Origin: Baylisascaris procyonis
Lineage: Eukaryota > Nematoda > Chromadorea > Rhabditida > Ascarididae
Direction of reading: 5' to 3'
DNA: 64,000 nt
Assembly (NCBI GenBank): GCA_037389465.1
Contig: JAZARR010000001.1
Location: 87,701-151,700 of the forward strand
The notes under the pieces were generated by a model, which was given only the letters and a program-made list of their open reading frames with translations, was not told where the DNA came from and made no database searches. The position numbers were made by a program, and so were the translations under genes. Shown in pieces: positions 24,239 through 36,700 of this stretch; position 1 is the first letter of the stretch, and each line of letters starts with the position of its first letter.

Positions 24239-27200
24239 GAAAAGCGTTTATAAGAGTCGCATAGGGAAGGAATAATTGGAAGAGCAATCGAATCTGGTCT
24301 GAACAAGGGAGGAAGTAAAAACTTGCACGGCCGGCTTGTTTTAACTCATTCAAACGAATACCCAAATCATAAATGAATTCACTCCCCCATCTCCTTACCT
24401 CATTCTTAGGTCAACTTATAAACGGTCGAATTTCACAGCAACCCTCAGGCAGGGGAAAAAACTGTACGAAAGATATGCAAGGAAAAGACACCAAAAACGG
24501 ATGCAGGTATGCAGGTACCTATGTATGCTTCTCGCCTATAGGAGAGGGAGTAGTTTTCTCGGCTGCAGATCCCACTTGAGCAGAAATCAGATCCCTATAT
24601 TGCTGGACCGGTTTAAACTCGTTGGGGACTTGGCAAGACCGCCGACCATTCGGCCAGCACCGGTTTTAACCTATCTCCAACTGCCGACGATTTATATTCC
24701 AATCCAACTTAAGTCCGATCACTATTGCAATCGGAACCGAGTTTGGCACATATTGTTCCTCACGAAATAGCTAAGAGCGGGTCCATCTATGAAACCGACC
24801 GCCCGCAAAAATGCACAACAAGAAATTAGTCTTCGAAAATTTGATCTGTGATATTTTATGGCGCCATCGGGTCTCAAAAATTCACATGAAACGAGATGAT
24901 CTCCAAGGATGTTGGAGATGAGGGACCAATCCACAATATGGATTAAATATATAAAATTTAAACACTCATATTTGCGCCTTGACAAATTAAAATAAGCTTA
25001 GAGATAATCACATAGACATATACGTATGTAGAGATATGATAACGTGATAATATATTTTTGCATACAATAAACAATAATATTAACGGAATAAACGATTGAT
25101 AAATAACGCCATATGAATGAACATATAAGTTCTGTTCGGAACTAGTGGTGTATGAAAGAAACCCTGAAAATTTGACGATCGCAGGTGGAATTTTTGGATG
25201 GGGAATTCCATAGTTAATGAGACTCATTTAGGGATCGAAATTTGTGCTCTCGGGTTTCCAATGAAAATTATTCGGGGGAAATCTACACTAAAATAGAAAA
25301 TAAAAAATTAAAGATTAAAAAAACACGAGTGTCGAATATTTTTTGATTGCCACCACTTCCAACACATATAATTCAGATATTCTCTCAGTTCCCCTACATC
25401 GACCTAAACGAAAGTCAATGCCCCACAGACTATGCATATACTTAAGTGATCTTATCTTAGATGATAAGCTACGCAAGCAAAGGCATCATGCTAAACGTTC
25501 ATATCGATTAGGCCTAAAAGATATCAATGAGCTGGACATTTGCGCCGCTCTACTGTTAGATGATCAACGAAAGGAGTCGCACAGTGATTTTCACCAATTT
25601 AAAGCCGTCGTCTGGAGGACTGTCAAAACGATGAGAAAAGGAGCTTAAAATTTCAAAGAACTGCTTAGAAGACCTGGGCGAGAGTAAAAAACGATCGGAA
25701 ATCGAGCCAACGTCTCCATTCACCGTACCAAACAATGGACGAAAGACTACCTAAACATGCACGAACACACATATGTACATATAAACCTCTACTTAACGTT
25801 TGTTTCGCCTATGTATTTCGTCGTATCGGTAAAGCAAGAAGCTAGGAAGCAATACCTACAAGATACCTACCCGAAGGATTAGGATTGAGATCGGAACAAA
25901 CCTAAAGTCCTTCAAATGTATCACCGAGTAATGCAATCCAATATCACATACAATTTGAATGCTTGTAACGGCTACGAATGTTAGCAGCAGTATAATTATT
26001 TATTAATAGCAGTTATAATATTTAATTTTTAGTGTAACTGGAATAAATATACCAATAAATTCTATACATCTCGTATCATTGTTTGGCAAAAAAGAATTTT
26101 ATTACTTGATGACAATGATTTATTTAGTTCAGGTGCTCTTTATAGAGCACCTAAACCACCATGAGTGTGATGCCCTTTTTTCTCCCCTTCCTCTCCCCTC
26201 CCCCCTTTCATCCCCTTCCTCAACTCCTAGAAAACTCCTATTTCTGCTCGTAAAATTCCTTTTTAAGAATAGGAGCATAAAACAAAACTAATAATAGTTG
26301 CGAAGAAAATATGTAAATAGAGAAAAAGAACCTTTTTAAAAAAATAGGAAAGAAATTTATGATTTTAATAAAAAAATTTATGCTTGCTTTAAGAAAAAAA
26401 AAAAAATCACTTCCTTAATTACAAATAAATTCCATCATCATAATTCAAATACATAATACAAGAATAATAATTAAGGAATACAAGTATATAATAGTATATA
26501 ATTAAGAATAGTATGTATTATCTAATAATTTTATTATAATACTTAATAAATCAATAATAATACCTATTCAATAGCATATATAGAGTATCGAATATAGAAA
26601 AATGCATAATTTTTGAGAAAATTTTTCAATGTTTTAAGACAGCTATCTGAAAGAAAACGTAACAATCATATAAGGCGACTTATGCAAGAAAGGCGGATTA
26701 AAGAGGCGAGAGAGGGGATTAGCAAATGATAAACGTAGCTATCAACCTCGATATTAAAAAATGTTCGTAATTTTTCTACATAAGCACCTTGCATGGTATA
26801 GAAACTATGAAGCTCTTATCCTAGAACTCAGCACTTCGTAGATTTTTTAAATTTTTTTTTTGGAAGAAAGGAAGGGGATATAATCCAGAGGTATATGATT
26901 CATAGGTGCTTATAACTACATAGGAAAAGGGATTATGCCAAATTTATCTAACGCAATCACGCACGAAGCTGAATCGAGAAGAAATTCAAACAAAGCAATA
27001 TAATAATACAACGTTATACATCAATCACTGTTCAGTTCAAAGAGAAAAAATTAACAATTATATAGTAAACGCATTAAAGCCACCATGAAACAAGGTTGCA
27101 TAAAGGATAACATTAAACCATACTGTCGGAAAAAATGCTCAATTATGACATCATAGGCCGGAAAAATGCTCACTTATGACATCATAAGCCGGAAAAATGC

Positions 27201-27509
27201 TCATTTATGACATCATAGGCCGGAAAAAATGCTCATTTATGATATCATATTTTGATTCTTTTAGATGAAACTATACAAAAGGAACCACTCTACTTGAACG
27301 ATCGCATATATTTCAGCAAAAATTCTCTCGTAAAAAGCCGATAAAAATTGAAAATCTCTGATATTCTACCAAATTAAAGTTGAATTTTTCTCCTCGAGCA
27401 TAAAGTTAAGCATACTATCTGCAAGATGGACCTCTGAAAGAATTATTAATCAACACCAATTCGTTAATAATTTCCCCTTCGATAATTCGCAATAATATCT
27501 CTCGAGTAT
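24239..27509. other. Intergenic region between reductase 3' end and REV1 5' end
   Basis: About 3.3 kb. A GC-richer stretch spans about 24380-24800. A 101-codon plus-strand open frame lies at 25343-25648; I do not recognise it and it has no clear start context. The rest is very AT-rich, with (A)n and AT-rich stretches at 26270-26600. The repeat at 27125-27250 is listed separately. No gene can be supported. Confidence 0.5.
27125..27250 (+). repeat. Four tandem 32-bp repeats with TGACATCA cores
   Basis: Units read CCGGAAAAATGCTC followed by TATGACATCATA, with four copies at a period of about 32 bp. The last is altered to ATGATATCAT. The half-palindromic TGACATCA resembles a bZIP (CRE/ATF-type) site. 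The repeats lie 260-385 bp beyond the reductase stop codon and about 2.9 kb upstream of REV1. Confidence 0.85.
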
Positions 27510-27654
27510 CTATGACCATACGTCGGTCTGATAACGTCGTTGCCTTTCCAAATCTTTTTGCAATTTTTGTGCTTCGACTTCCGTTTTACCGCCCACTTCA
27601 ATAAAGATTCTTTCAAAAATTTTTTGAACGTCACGTGCCATATTCCGTGCATCA
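27510..27654 (-). CDS. POR: Reductase exon 14, C-terminus (residues 615-662)
   Basis: Encodes GDARNMARDV, a helical segment, and the terminal QTDVWS, followed by TAG at 27512-27510. The penultimate tryptophan (W661) stacks on the FAD ring in this family. Acceptor TTTTCAG. Confidence 0.96.
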
Positions 27655-30600
27655 CTGAAAATATCCAATAAAATAACGTTGATGAAAAAAATTATAAAAT
27701 GCGATTATTTCTTTGAGCAATTTCTATATGAATGCATCAATAAAAATTTGAAAAACAACAATCAAATCTAATAATAGGCATAAAGAAAGGATAATTAAAG
27801 AATAAGTAAAAATTAGGTAAATTTCGATATTAATTATTCCGAAATTATATTCAATTACATCAAATTTGCAAAAAAAAAAAAAATCATCTGAATGTTGCTA
27901 ACATTTTTCCGTCAATATCGTTTTCATTCAAAAGAACATAAAAGAGTTTATTTGTTGCGAAAATTTTTCTAAATAAACTCGTATCTGCTATGAAAATTTG
28001 CATAAACCTCCAACATAAATTAATCGTATAAAAGTTTTGTAGAATTTATCGCTAATTATCTTTAAATAGAAAATGAAAAATAAATAAATAAATAAATATT
28101 GAAATGATTTCTTATATGGTCTATCCCATTAAGTACTCTAATTCAAAGAATATTTGCATATTAATCGTCAAATAAACTCCAACATAAATATAATCGACTC
28201 CTTTTTTCCTCCTTTATCTCATGCATACACTCTACGATGAAAATGAATTCAACGTTGCTGCTAAGACTATAAAGCAGCTGCAATATGATGATCTAATTCA
28301 ACACTAAACACTAAGAATTCTGCCCTCAGGCATTGACGTTACTGTTCTAACACAGCTCCAAAATATGCCTTCAGAAAAAGAAAATAAATACCCCAATAAG
28401 AAATGGGCAAAGCCCACCCTTTCTCCTTTCAAATCTTTTTTAAAACGACTTCCACCACTGCAAAAGGCCAAGTAAGGTATTACATTTAAGTAGGAATTGC
28501 AAAAAAAATTGCTTACCCGCAAACATAAATATGTGCACCATTTTCGATCGCGTTCCATACAGATTCACGATTCTCCCAGAGTTTATTTTGTACATATATC
28601 TATAAAAATAATCCGATTAGCACTAATAAAACACTGAATTACCACATAAATAAACATTTTAAATCAGCGTCACTATTCGATTACCTAATTAAATTTGATG
28701 CAAAGATGAAATTTGTCTAATGCAAAAAATTATTCCTCCTTCCTAAACATTAAAATCTGCATTATTCTTTCTACAAGGTTATTGATTAATCAGTATTAAT
28801 TTCTAAAAAATTTTCATGCCGATCTCTAAACAAAAAAGCTAAATCTATAAAAAACACACAAGCATAAAAGTGATACTATATTTATTCTAGCACAAACAAT
28901 TACTATTATAGTCCTCTATGTATTCCTGCATCTTGTGTCGCATCACCTGCAGCCATCACCACAAATACTCATCGCTTCATGCTAAAACCTCATGCTTCGT
29001 TCGGTTGGTTTCAGTCTCACAGGTCGAGTCAACAACCCCCCCCCCCCATTCTACAACAGCAAACTAGAGCATTTGTTGAAACCATTGAAGCAAAATATAC
29101 GACCAAGAGAGAAGTAAAGAGGCCTTAATGAACGTCAACAAACCTTCTTATCCGATAATCTCGAGAAAGCAACATAAAGTTCAGAGAGAATGCCCTCTTT
29201 GACGTACTCTTTCAGTTCATCTTCATAAATATAGTCGTGTTCTGGATGACGACAACCGAAATATAAAATCATTGGACCTATTTCTTTACCTGAAATAGAA
29301 TAATACTCACTTCAGGCGCAAACCTGCAATGGGGTTCGGATGGCTCAGTGGTTAAAGCAGCACAGCGCCAATTCCAAGGTGCTGGCTCGACTCATTCATT
29401 CGTGAGCACGATGCGAATTCGAATGCTACTATACGCATTTTGCTGAAGCATGCAAAAATGTTCAAACAATTGACATTGATTAATGAAATCAAAAAAAAAT
29501 TTATAAGTCAAACTTTGGGCGTTTGAATTCTCAAACTGTAAACCATTGTCAGAAGAGCACTTGCTCTGAAAAAAGCACTACCACCCATTAATGTGCTTTT
29601 GTGTATGAGACAATAAATATGCCTAAAACAACCCAATGATCAGATTATTCCATATATTTGCAAAATAAAACAATGCTTCAGATAAGCAATAAACGGTAAT
29701 GCTGAATAAACGGTAATAAACGGCAATAAACGCCGTCATCGTTTGTTGATGCTCTATGCGATGAGAAATGATCGCGAAAAATCAGAAAATTTTAGAAAAA
29801 CCATTGGATTTTTCGATGAATAACCTATCTTTTGACCGGTGCCCTCTATCCATTTAACGACAATCTAGATACTCAACTTTCACTTCGCCTTCCCAAGTCC
29901 ATCCTCTCCCCAAAGAGAAAAAATATGATTGCCTGGAGAGGAAATATTGCACGCATGACCCCGATTCTGGCTTCATTCGATTATCCGGTAGGACTAGAAC
30001 GGCGATTCAAAGGTCAAACTTCCACCCAGCGCAAAGGGAGGGAGAAGTCACGAAGGACTGACGACCTTATAATATGAGGAAATCAAAAACCCTCCGACAG
30101 ACAACAAGGTTAATTGGTCGGACATTTTGGAATAATAGTAATAGAATATCATTTGAACGTGCAGCAAAAGTCTCTTTCTTTAAGTGAACATTATTCGAGC
30201 CCTAACAAGATCCTGGTTCTCATTACCAAATTCAGGTTTCGAACTACGGATGCATATCCTCAAAACTGTCGTATTTTTAGCAAAAATTCTGCAGAATATG
30301 AAACGCAGACCTTGTTGTTTATTCCATTGACGTTCTTGAATAAAACCACGGAATGGTGCAAATCCAGTGCCTGGTCCAACCATAATGACTGCTGTTGTTG
30401 ACCGATGTGGAAGTCGCATCGTTGACTTTCGTACGAATATTGGCACTTTTTCACCTTTATTCTGCAATTTTCATTAACTAACATTGCCAAATGGGTAAAA
30501 TAAAATTGGCGCAAATCCATCGCCAATGTGCTTTATAGAATATTTGCAGCGCTAATAATAATCGAAACGAACATTAAACTAAAAGTGCTCTTGACATAAA

Positions 30601-30703
30601 TAAATTAGATTCGTAAACAACAGAACTTCGAACGATGATATAACGGCTTTGATGTATCGCCGTATTTTTGACACTTTACATCGTACAGCCGAAATCACTA
30701 CCT

Positions 30704-30780
<77 letters not shown>

Positions 30781-33700
30781 CCAAAGAAAAAGCTGTCATC
30801 ATATGTCTTAATTTTCGAAATTACGAACGGTAAAATTTTCACTAAGTATCATTCACACTCATTAATACAATTTATTGGTGTCTTTATTAAAGCATCTCTT
30901 ATCCACAACTACTACATATGTATTTCATATTTAAATATTCTCATTTAATTAAATTAATTATTTAATTATTCATTATTCGATTATTTAAGTAAACATCCAA
31001 ATAATCAAAACTCATTACTAAACTATAACTTAAATAGCCTTACCTTTGGCAAAAGGTAATTCGTGCATACTCCCTTGATCAGACGATCGCCAATCGTGTA
31101 CCTCGTTACTACAGCCGTAATCGCAATCGCATCTGTGAGTAATTTCGGTGATGACGATATACTATAATAACGTGCCTAAAACATAACGCATCAAAAAGCT
31201 TTAGGAATGGAAAAATATAAACCTGTAAAACAGTTCCATATTCAAAGAAAAAACCAGTGAATACATCTTTACAGGTGCGCATTTAAATTGTGCTTCAGTA
31301 AATCAAATCCAACTATGCTTCAAATCAAATCTTTTAATGCCTTCGAACAGCCAGCTTAAGAGAACCTTGAGTCTCAGATGTGGAAAATGGTGAGGGAGGA
31401 GGGACGAGGGGAGGGGGGGGGAAAGAAGAAGGTATTCCCTCCAGCAGAGGTATTCCCTCCCAAAGAAGAAGGTATTCCCTCCCAAATTGTGATATTTTTG
31501 CACAACATCATTGGTGATTAACCAATAATGTGATCAACGATAAACCTTTTCTATATCAAATCTAATTTCCACTATAATCAATCATAGTCTTACCTATCAT
31601 TATTCGCTTTCAATGATCCATTTACTTATGATCCCATTTATCGTTTATATAAATTATAAATGTTTTAATCCATTCTTTTCAAGTAAATTCAAATAAAAAA
31701 ACGTCTCAAAGATTAAAATACCTGTAATCTTGGCAATAATTCGAGTAGATATTCAACAGGTGGTTTACACGTCGAAAAAAATCGCAATACATCAACAATT
31801 GAACGTCGCTCTTTTTGAATAAAACGACTATATTCCTTCTGAAAATGTTAAATATTTGTTTAGAAGAATCAATATCATACCGTATCTCATAAATGAATGC
31901 CCCCCCCCAAAAAAAAAATGAAATTCTAGCTTAAAAATTAAGAAACTTACAAAAAATACTCGAAGGGAAAAATTTTGCGAGCCAAATCTCATCAAAGGTT
32001 TCTATCACACCAGTCTTATCCTCAAACACTCAACTACATAAACTTGGAGGCGATATTCACAACGGAATGCAAAAACTAACTTTTAATGCAATACTTAAAT
32101 TCACTAAATTTGACTCAAAATTCTCCTAGAAGCTTAGAATGGGTCTCACTAAAATTTCGTCTATAAGACATATCACTCACATTGCCAAACACATTCTATT
32201 CTATAAATCTGTCACTAAAGACAAACCATTTCTTCAGCTGCTGATGACAACCGTTTTCACTCAATTTTTTTATAAAAAATAATCCGTTGCAAGCGTTGCA
32301 ACTCATACTTAATAGTAACGAAAAGAGAAAAATGAATAATAGTCGCAAATTTTCATTCAACAAAACTATTACCAATCCTTCTTCGTTTGCGGTACTAAGC
32401 AGCAACAATGCTTGCTTTTGCTTTTCGTCGGAGGTATATTCGGCTAACGCTTTTAGCACATGTGACTTGACCGGGGCGCAAATGTCCACATAATGTGTCA
32501 ATGCCGTCCGCACTGTACATGGACAAGGGAATGGACTTCGCTTTGAGCTTTCCTCTACAAATATTCCCATCAAAATGACCGCAATTCATAGAAATAAATA
32601 AAGGTATAGGGAAACTAGAAAAATGTTTTCATCGTTTTCCTTCCAAATTAATAAGGAAATCTTTAAGTATAACCAAATGGAAGGGATCTAAACGTACCGA
32701 GAAGCGCCTTCTAAACTTATTAAGAATTCGCTTTCCGTTTCTAAATATTTCATTTTCAGACAAAAAATTTGAATATTCCCTTAAATCGATCACATATTTT
32801 GATTTTCGGTTTATGCTTGCAATATAGAAATGATAATAATAGCACAAAATTTATATTCATTTATCATCTAAACTTGTCGACTATTATAATTAATAAGCAA
32901 TTAATCTCAATTAGAATTAATAGCCTCAAAATTAAACGGGAAAATTTTCAAACATAACAGAATGAGATTTTTTGTATCTGCAAAAGTAAGACAATTTAGT
33001 TTCCATTTAGCGATCCGTTAAAAAGTTCTCACGTAAATCAGATCTCCCCATCATTCACACCATTGAAGCATCTATCAAATTCATTAATTTAAACTTTTAT
33101 TGCGCCCATGGAATTTTTTACTCCTACTTCCGCCAATATTACTATCAATTTTTGATAGTTTTTACGGCGAGGTATGAAAAAAAATTTTATTTGATGAAAA
33201 TATTTATTGAAAATTAAGCGGAAATAATCGATTATCAACTATTAAGCGGAAATAAGTCTAATGAAATTTCAACATATTTCCTCATAAAACCATGAGAAGA
33301 TAAAATAAAAAAGATACCGTCCATATTGATGAGACGGAATTTGAGATCCATATCCGCATTAATGAGTTCACCTAATTCCTCCACCAGAGCAGTGTCGTTC
33401 GTTGGAAATACACCCAAATGATCACCTGCTTCATAGCTAAAATATTTAGTAAATTATCACCTTATCAGTAAAACATCTTATCAATAAATCAGCTTATCAA
33501 AATTCTAACAAAGAAGTGATCTCCTATAAACGCGAAAAATGACAAGCGAATACTTAAAACAACGAAAAATTAGAAGCATCATAAAAATGTTTTGCTAACA
33601 AAGGCAAATTCATCTGCTATTTATTTGTTTGCCTCTATAAAATTTAAAAATTATGCTTACTGAGCGGTCATTTGATCGTTGATCTCTTGCAATTTTATCC

Positions 33701-36700
33701 ACAATAAGGATTATGGATTTATTTCATGTTTAAGTGAAATCTTCGATTTATGGTAAGAAATCCAATGCCGATCGGAAACAATAAATAATTCAGAGTTCAA
33801 GATTTTAGTTGGACCTTATTCAACGGTCATCCTTTTCAGATAGAGGTCAAATAAGTTCAAATTCTCAAAAAAATTGTCAGAAAAATCCGGGATTTTTGAT
33901 CGTTGTGCTGCATTTGACCGCTAAGAAACAACGACCGAACCTTAATAAACTCGACGGAAATATTCACCGAAAATGCCAAATCGAGATTAGTTAGAAAAGA
34001 AGCGAGCACACAAAAAAATACATCGACAGGGACGAATAAATAAGTGAAAATTACCGAATACGAGCGCCATTTGTAAGAAATTCAATATGACGACAATTAC
34101 GTTCACTCTTCTCTTTGTGTAGTTCACGATTAACGCTTATAGTTGACATATAGGGATTCTTCTGATCGAATGGTCTATAAATAACATCGAATAAATACTG
34201 CCGAAAGAAATAATGAATCTAAAAATATAAGAGGGTGAAATTAATTAAATTAAATTAAATTTCACCCTTTATATGCAAAATGAAGCGCCACCGATAAGGG
34301 AGTTCGAAAAGATACAAGCAACGAAAAGAATCGCTTAGAGTTCACATCCATAGCAGCGATATTCCCATTCACCGATCCTCATCCCCTTTAGGAGTGAATG
34401 CATTCACTCATTACCCAACGACTAGAATATCGTTTCGAAACGAATCTTAGTTGATTTTAGATTTTTTTCATTTTTTCATTTAATGAGAATCCACTAATCA
34501 ACTTCGAAATGACTTCATCGAAGAAAGACATAAATTCTTTGTGAATATTTAAATGAAATCTTAAAAATATTATAGTTATCGAAGATGAGAACGTTTCGCT
34601 ATGAAATGACTCGAGTATCTCTATGAGATAAAGGACGGATAAAAAAAGGATAGTGTAAGGGATTTTATGAAATTATCTAGTATTTATTGCTCTTCAATCG
34701 TTCTTTCTAGTTTAAGGATTATAGCATTAAATATCAGATCATTTCCGCAATTTGTATAACTGGCCTTAATCGTTGTTTTTCTACTCCTCACTTAAATAAA
34801 CGTTAAATTGCTCCACTTTCGCATCGACAAATGTCAAAAAAGTGTTCTTCAACAACGCAATTAAAGCCTACACGATGCCTATTTTGATCTAATCGGCAAT
34901 ATTTCTGTATAAATAAATAATTCATTTTCCACATAAATAAACTTCCCGTTATTGAATGAAACAACGATATTAGAAGCAACAAAAGCGCAAAGAAAATACT
35001 GTCGGGCCAACAAATTCCCAAAAAATATCGTTCGAGATCTTGAATACAAAAAGGGTGTATGGCATATGCCGCTAAATTCGCTTACAGTACTAAATATTAT
35101 CTAGTAGAATTTCAGGTGCTAGTCGACGAGCGGAAATGACTTTGGCGGTGTAATTTGAGAGATAGAGAGATATGGGCTAGAAAGATGGCAATCCCGTATA
35201 GTCACTTTATTTATTATGGGGATAAAGACAATAGATAATGGTTTGAGAACCAAAACTTACGGTCTCTGTTTTTCGAAAGCACCTAGACGACCGTGCTCTC
35301 CAATGAAGAGAGTCGTCGTAGGATCCTCAATCACTTCGAATCGATATTGTCTTTCCGGACCCGCCTCAGCAGAAATCTCCCAACCATACGATTGTGCAAC
35401 CGTCGGCCAGAAACCCTCTCGCCATCTGAATCAATCACTTCATAAATCATAGATTTGCTAATTACAATGAAAGTACTTTCATTAAAAAATGAAATCAGTA
35501 AATTATAAAGGTATTCGAGACGTTAATCAATTATTTTAGCTTCCAATGAGGTCATTAATTTTTTTTTCTATAATAATTAAAGAAAATTTTTATTGAATTA
35601 CTCCTTTTTTTATTCACAAATTTTCAAATTATATAGCGATTTACAGGAATTTAAGAAGGGAAATAAAATTAAAAAAAACAAAAACAAAGAAATAACCTCA
35701 TAAAATCCTCTTCAAGATTTCCATCATCATCACCAAGTCCAAGTTCATAGATACGTTTTGCACCAAGCTCATCGAGACGTCGATCAAAAAATTTACCTAC
35801 CGCATTATAATGCTCATAAGTTTTATTGCCTAAACCAAATACCTGAAAAAAGAATTCTTTCAATTAATGAATATTTTTTGAAGTTAAATAATAATAGTAA
35901 TGCTTGGCTCCTAAAGCTGCTCTGTAGGCCAACAATGTTGAAATTCCCCTTAAAGCAATTGTCTAAAAATTCCACCACTTCATTTTGGAAAGAACAAAGG
36001 AAGAGAGGACAGGATGGATAGATCTTTGGGTTGTAACAACGATATGCAGGTTAACGCACAATTCATAATAGTGAATACTTTGACCCGCCGAATACATAAA
36101 TATATACGTATATACAAACTTAACGAATGTTTCAGTAACTCTAGTAAGGCGAACACCAGTAAACGTTTAACAATTCATATATGCTAAGATTCAATGCTTA
36201 CTTGAAGAATTCACTAACAAGAGGGTCATCGCGTCTCTACGAAGCAATTCTGAGAAACTAGGCAAGAAACTTTGCACGATCCTCCGGAACTAGTCAGCAC
36301 GAACAAAAATTTAAAGCTCCCTCTCACCCTCCCCGTTCCGTCGTCGGTAGCCAACAACAAACGGAAATGGGGAGGCAGACAAGAAGCTATAAATTTTTCT
36401 TCGTGTATAATAAAGAACCGTCGTCGGTAGCCAACGGGAAAGAGGAATGAGGAGAGGAGGCTATAAATTTTTCTTCGGGAATATTTAAGAACCACCATCG
36501 GCAGAAAACGAGAAAGAAGAAAGGGGAGGGTGAGAGGGAATTATAAATTTTTCTTCCAATATAATTAAGAACCGTCATCGGCAACCAACGACAGAGGGTA
36601 ATGGGGAGGGGGAGAGAGCTATAAATTTTTCTTCGAGTAAAATTAGGAAGCATCATGGTCAGAAAACACGATAGAAGAATGGAAAAGGGGAGAGGGAACT

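Noticed and set aside
24208..27510. Reductase and REV1 as a nematode operon
   Set aside because: They share a strand, but the gap is 3.3 kb, far more than the roughly 100 bp usual in nematode operons, and no U-rich element or SL2-type spacing is seen.
30579..30948. Open frames with Ile-Tyr runs on both strands
   Set aside because: Translation of an AT microsatellite. The same applies to the frame at 62045-62386.
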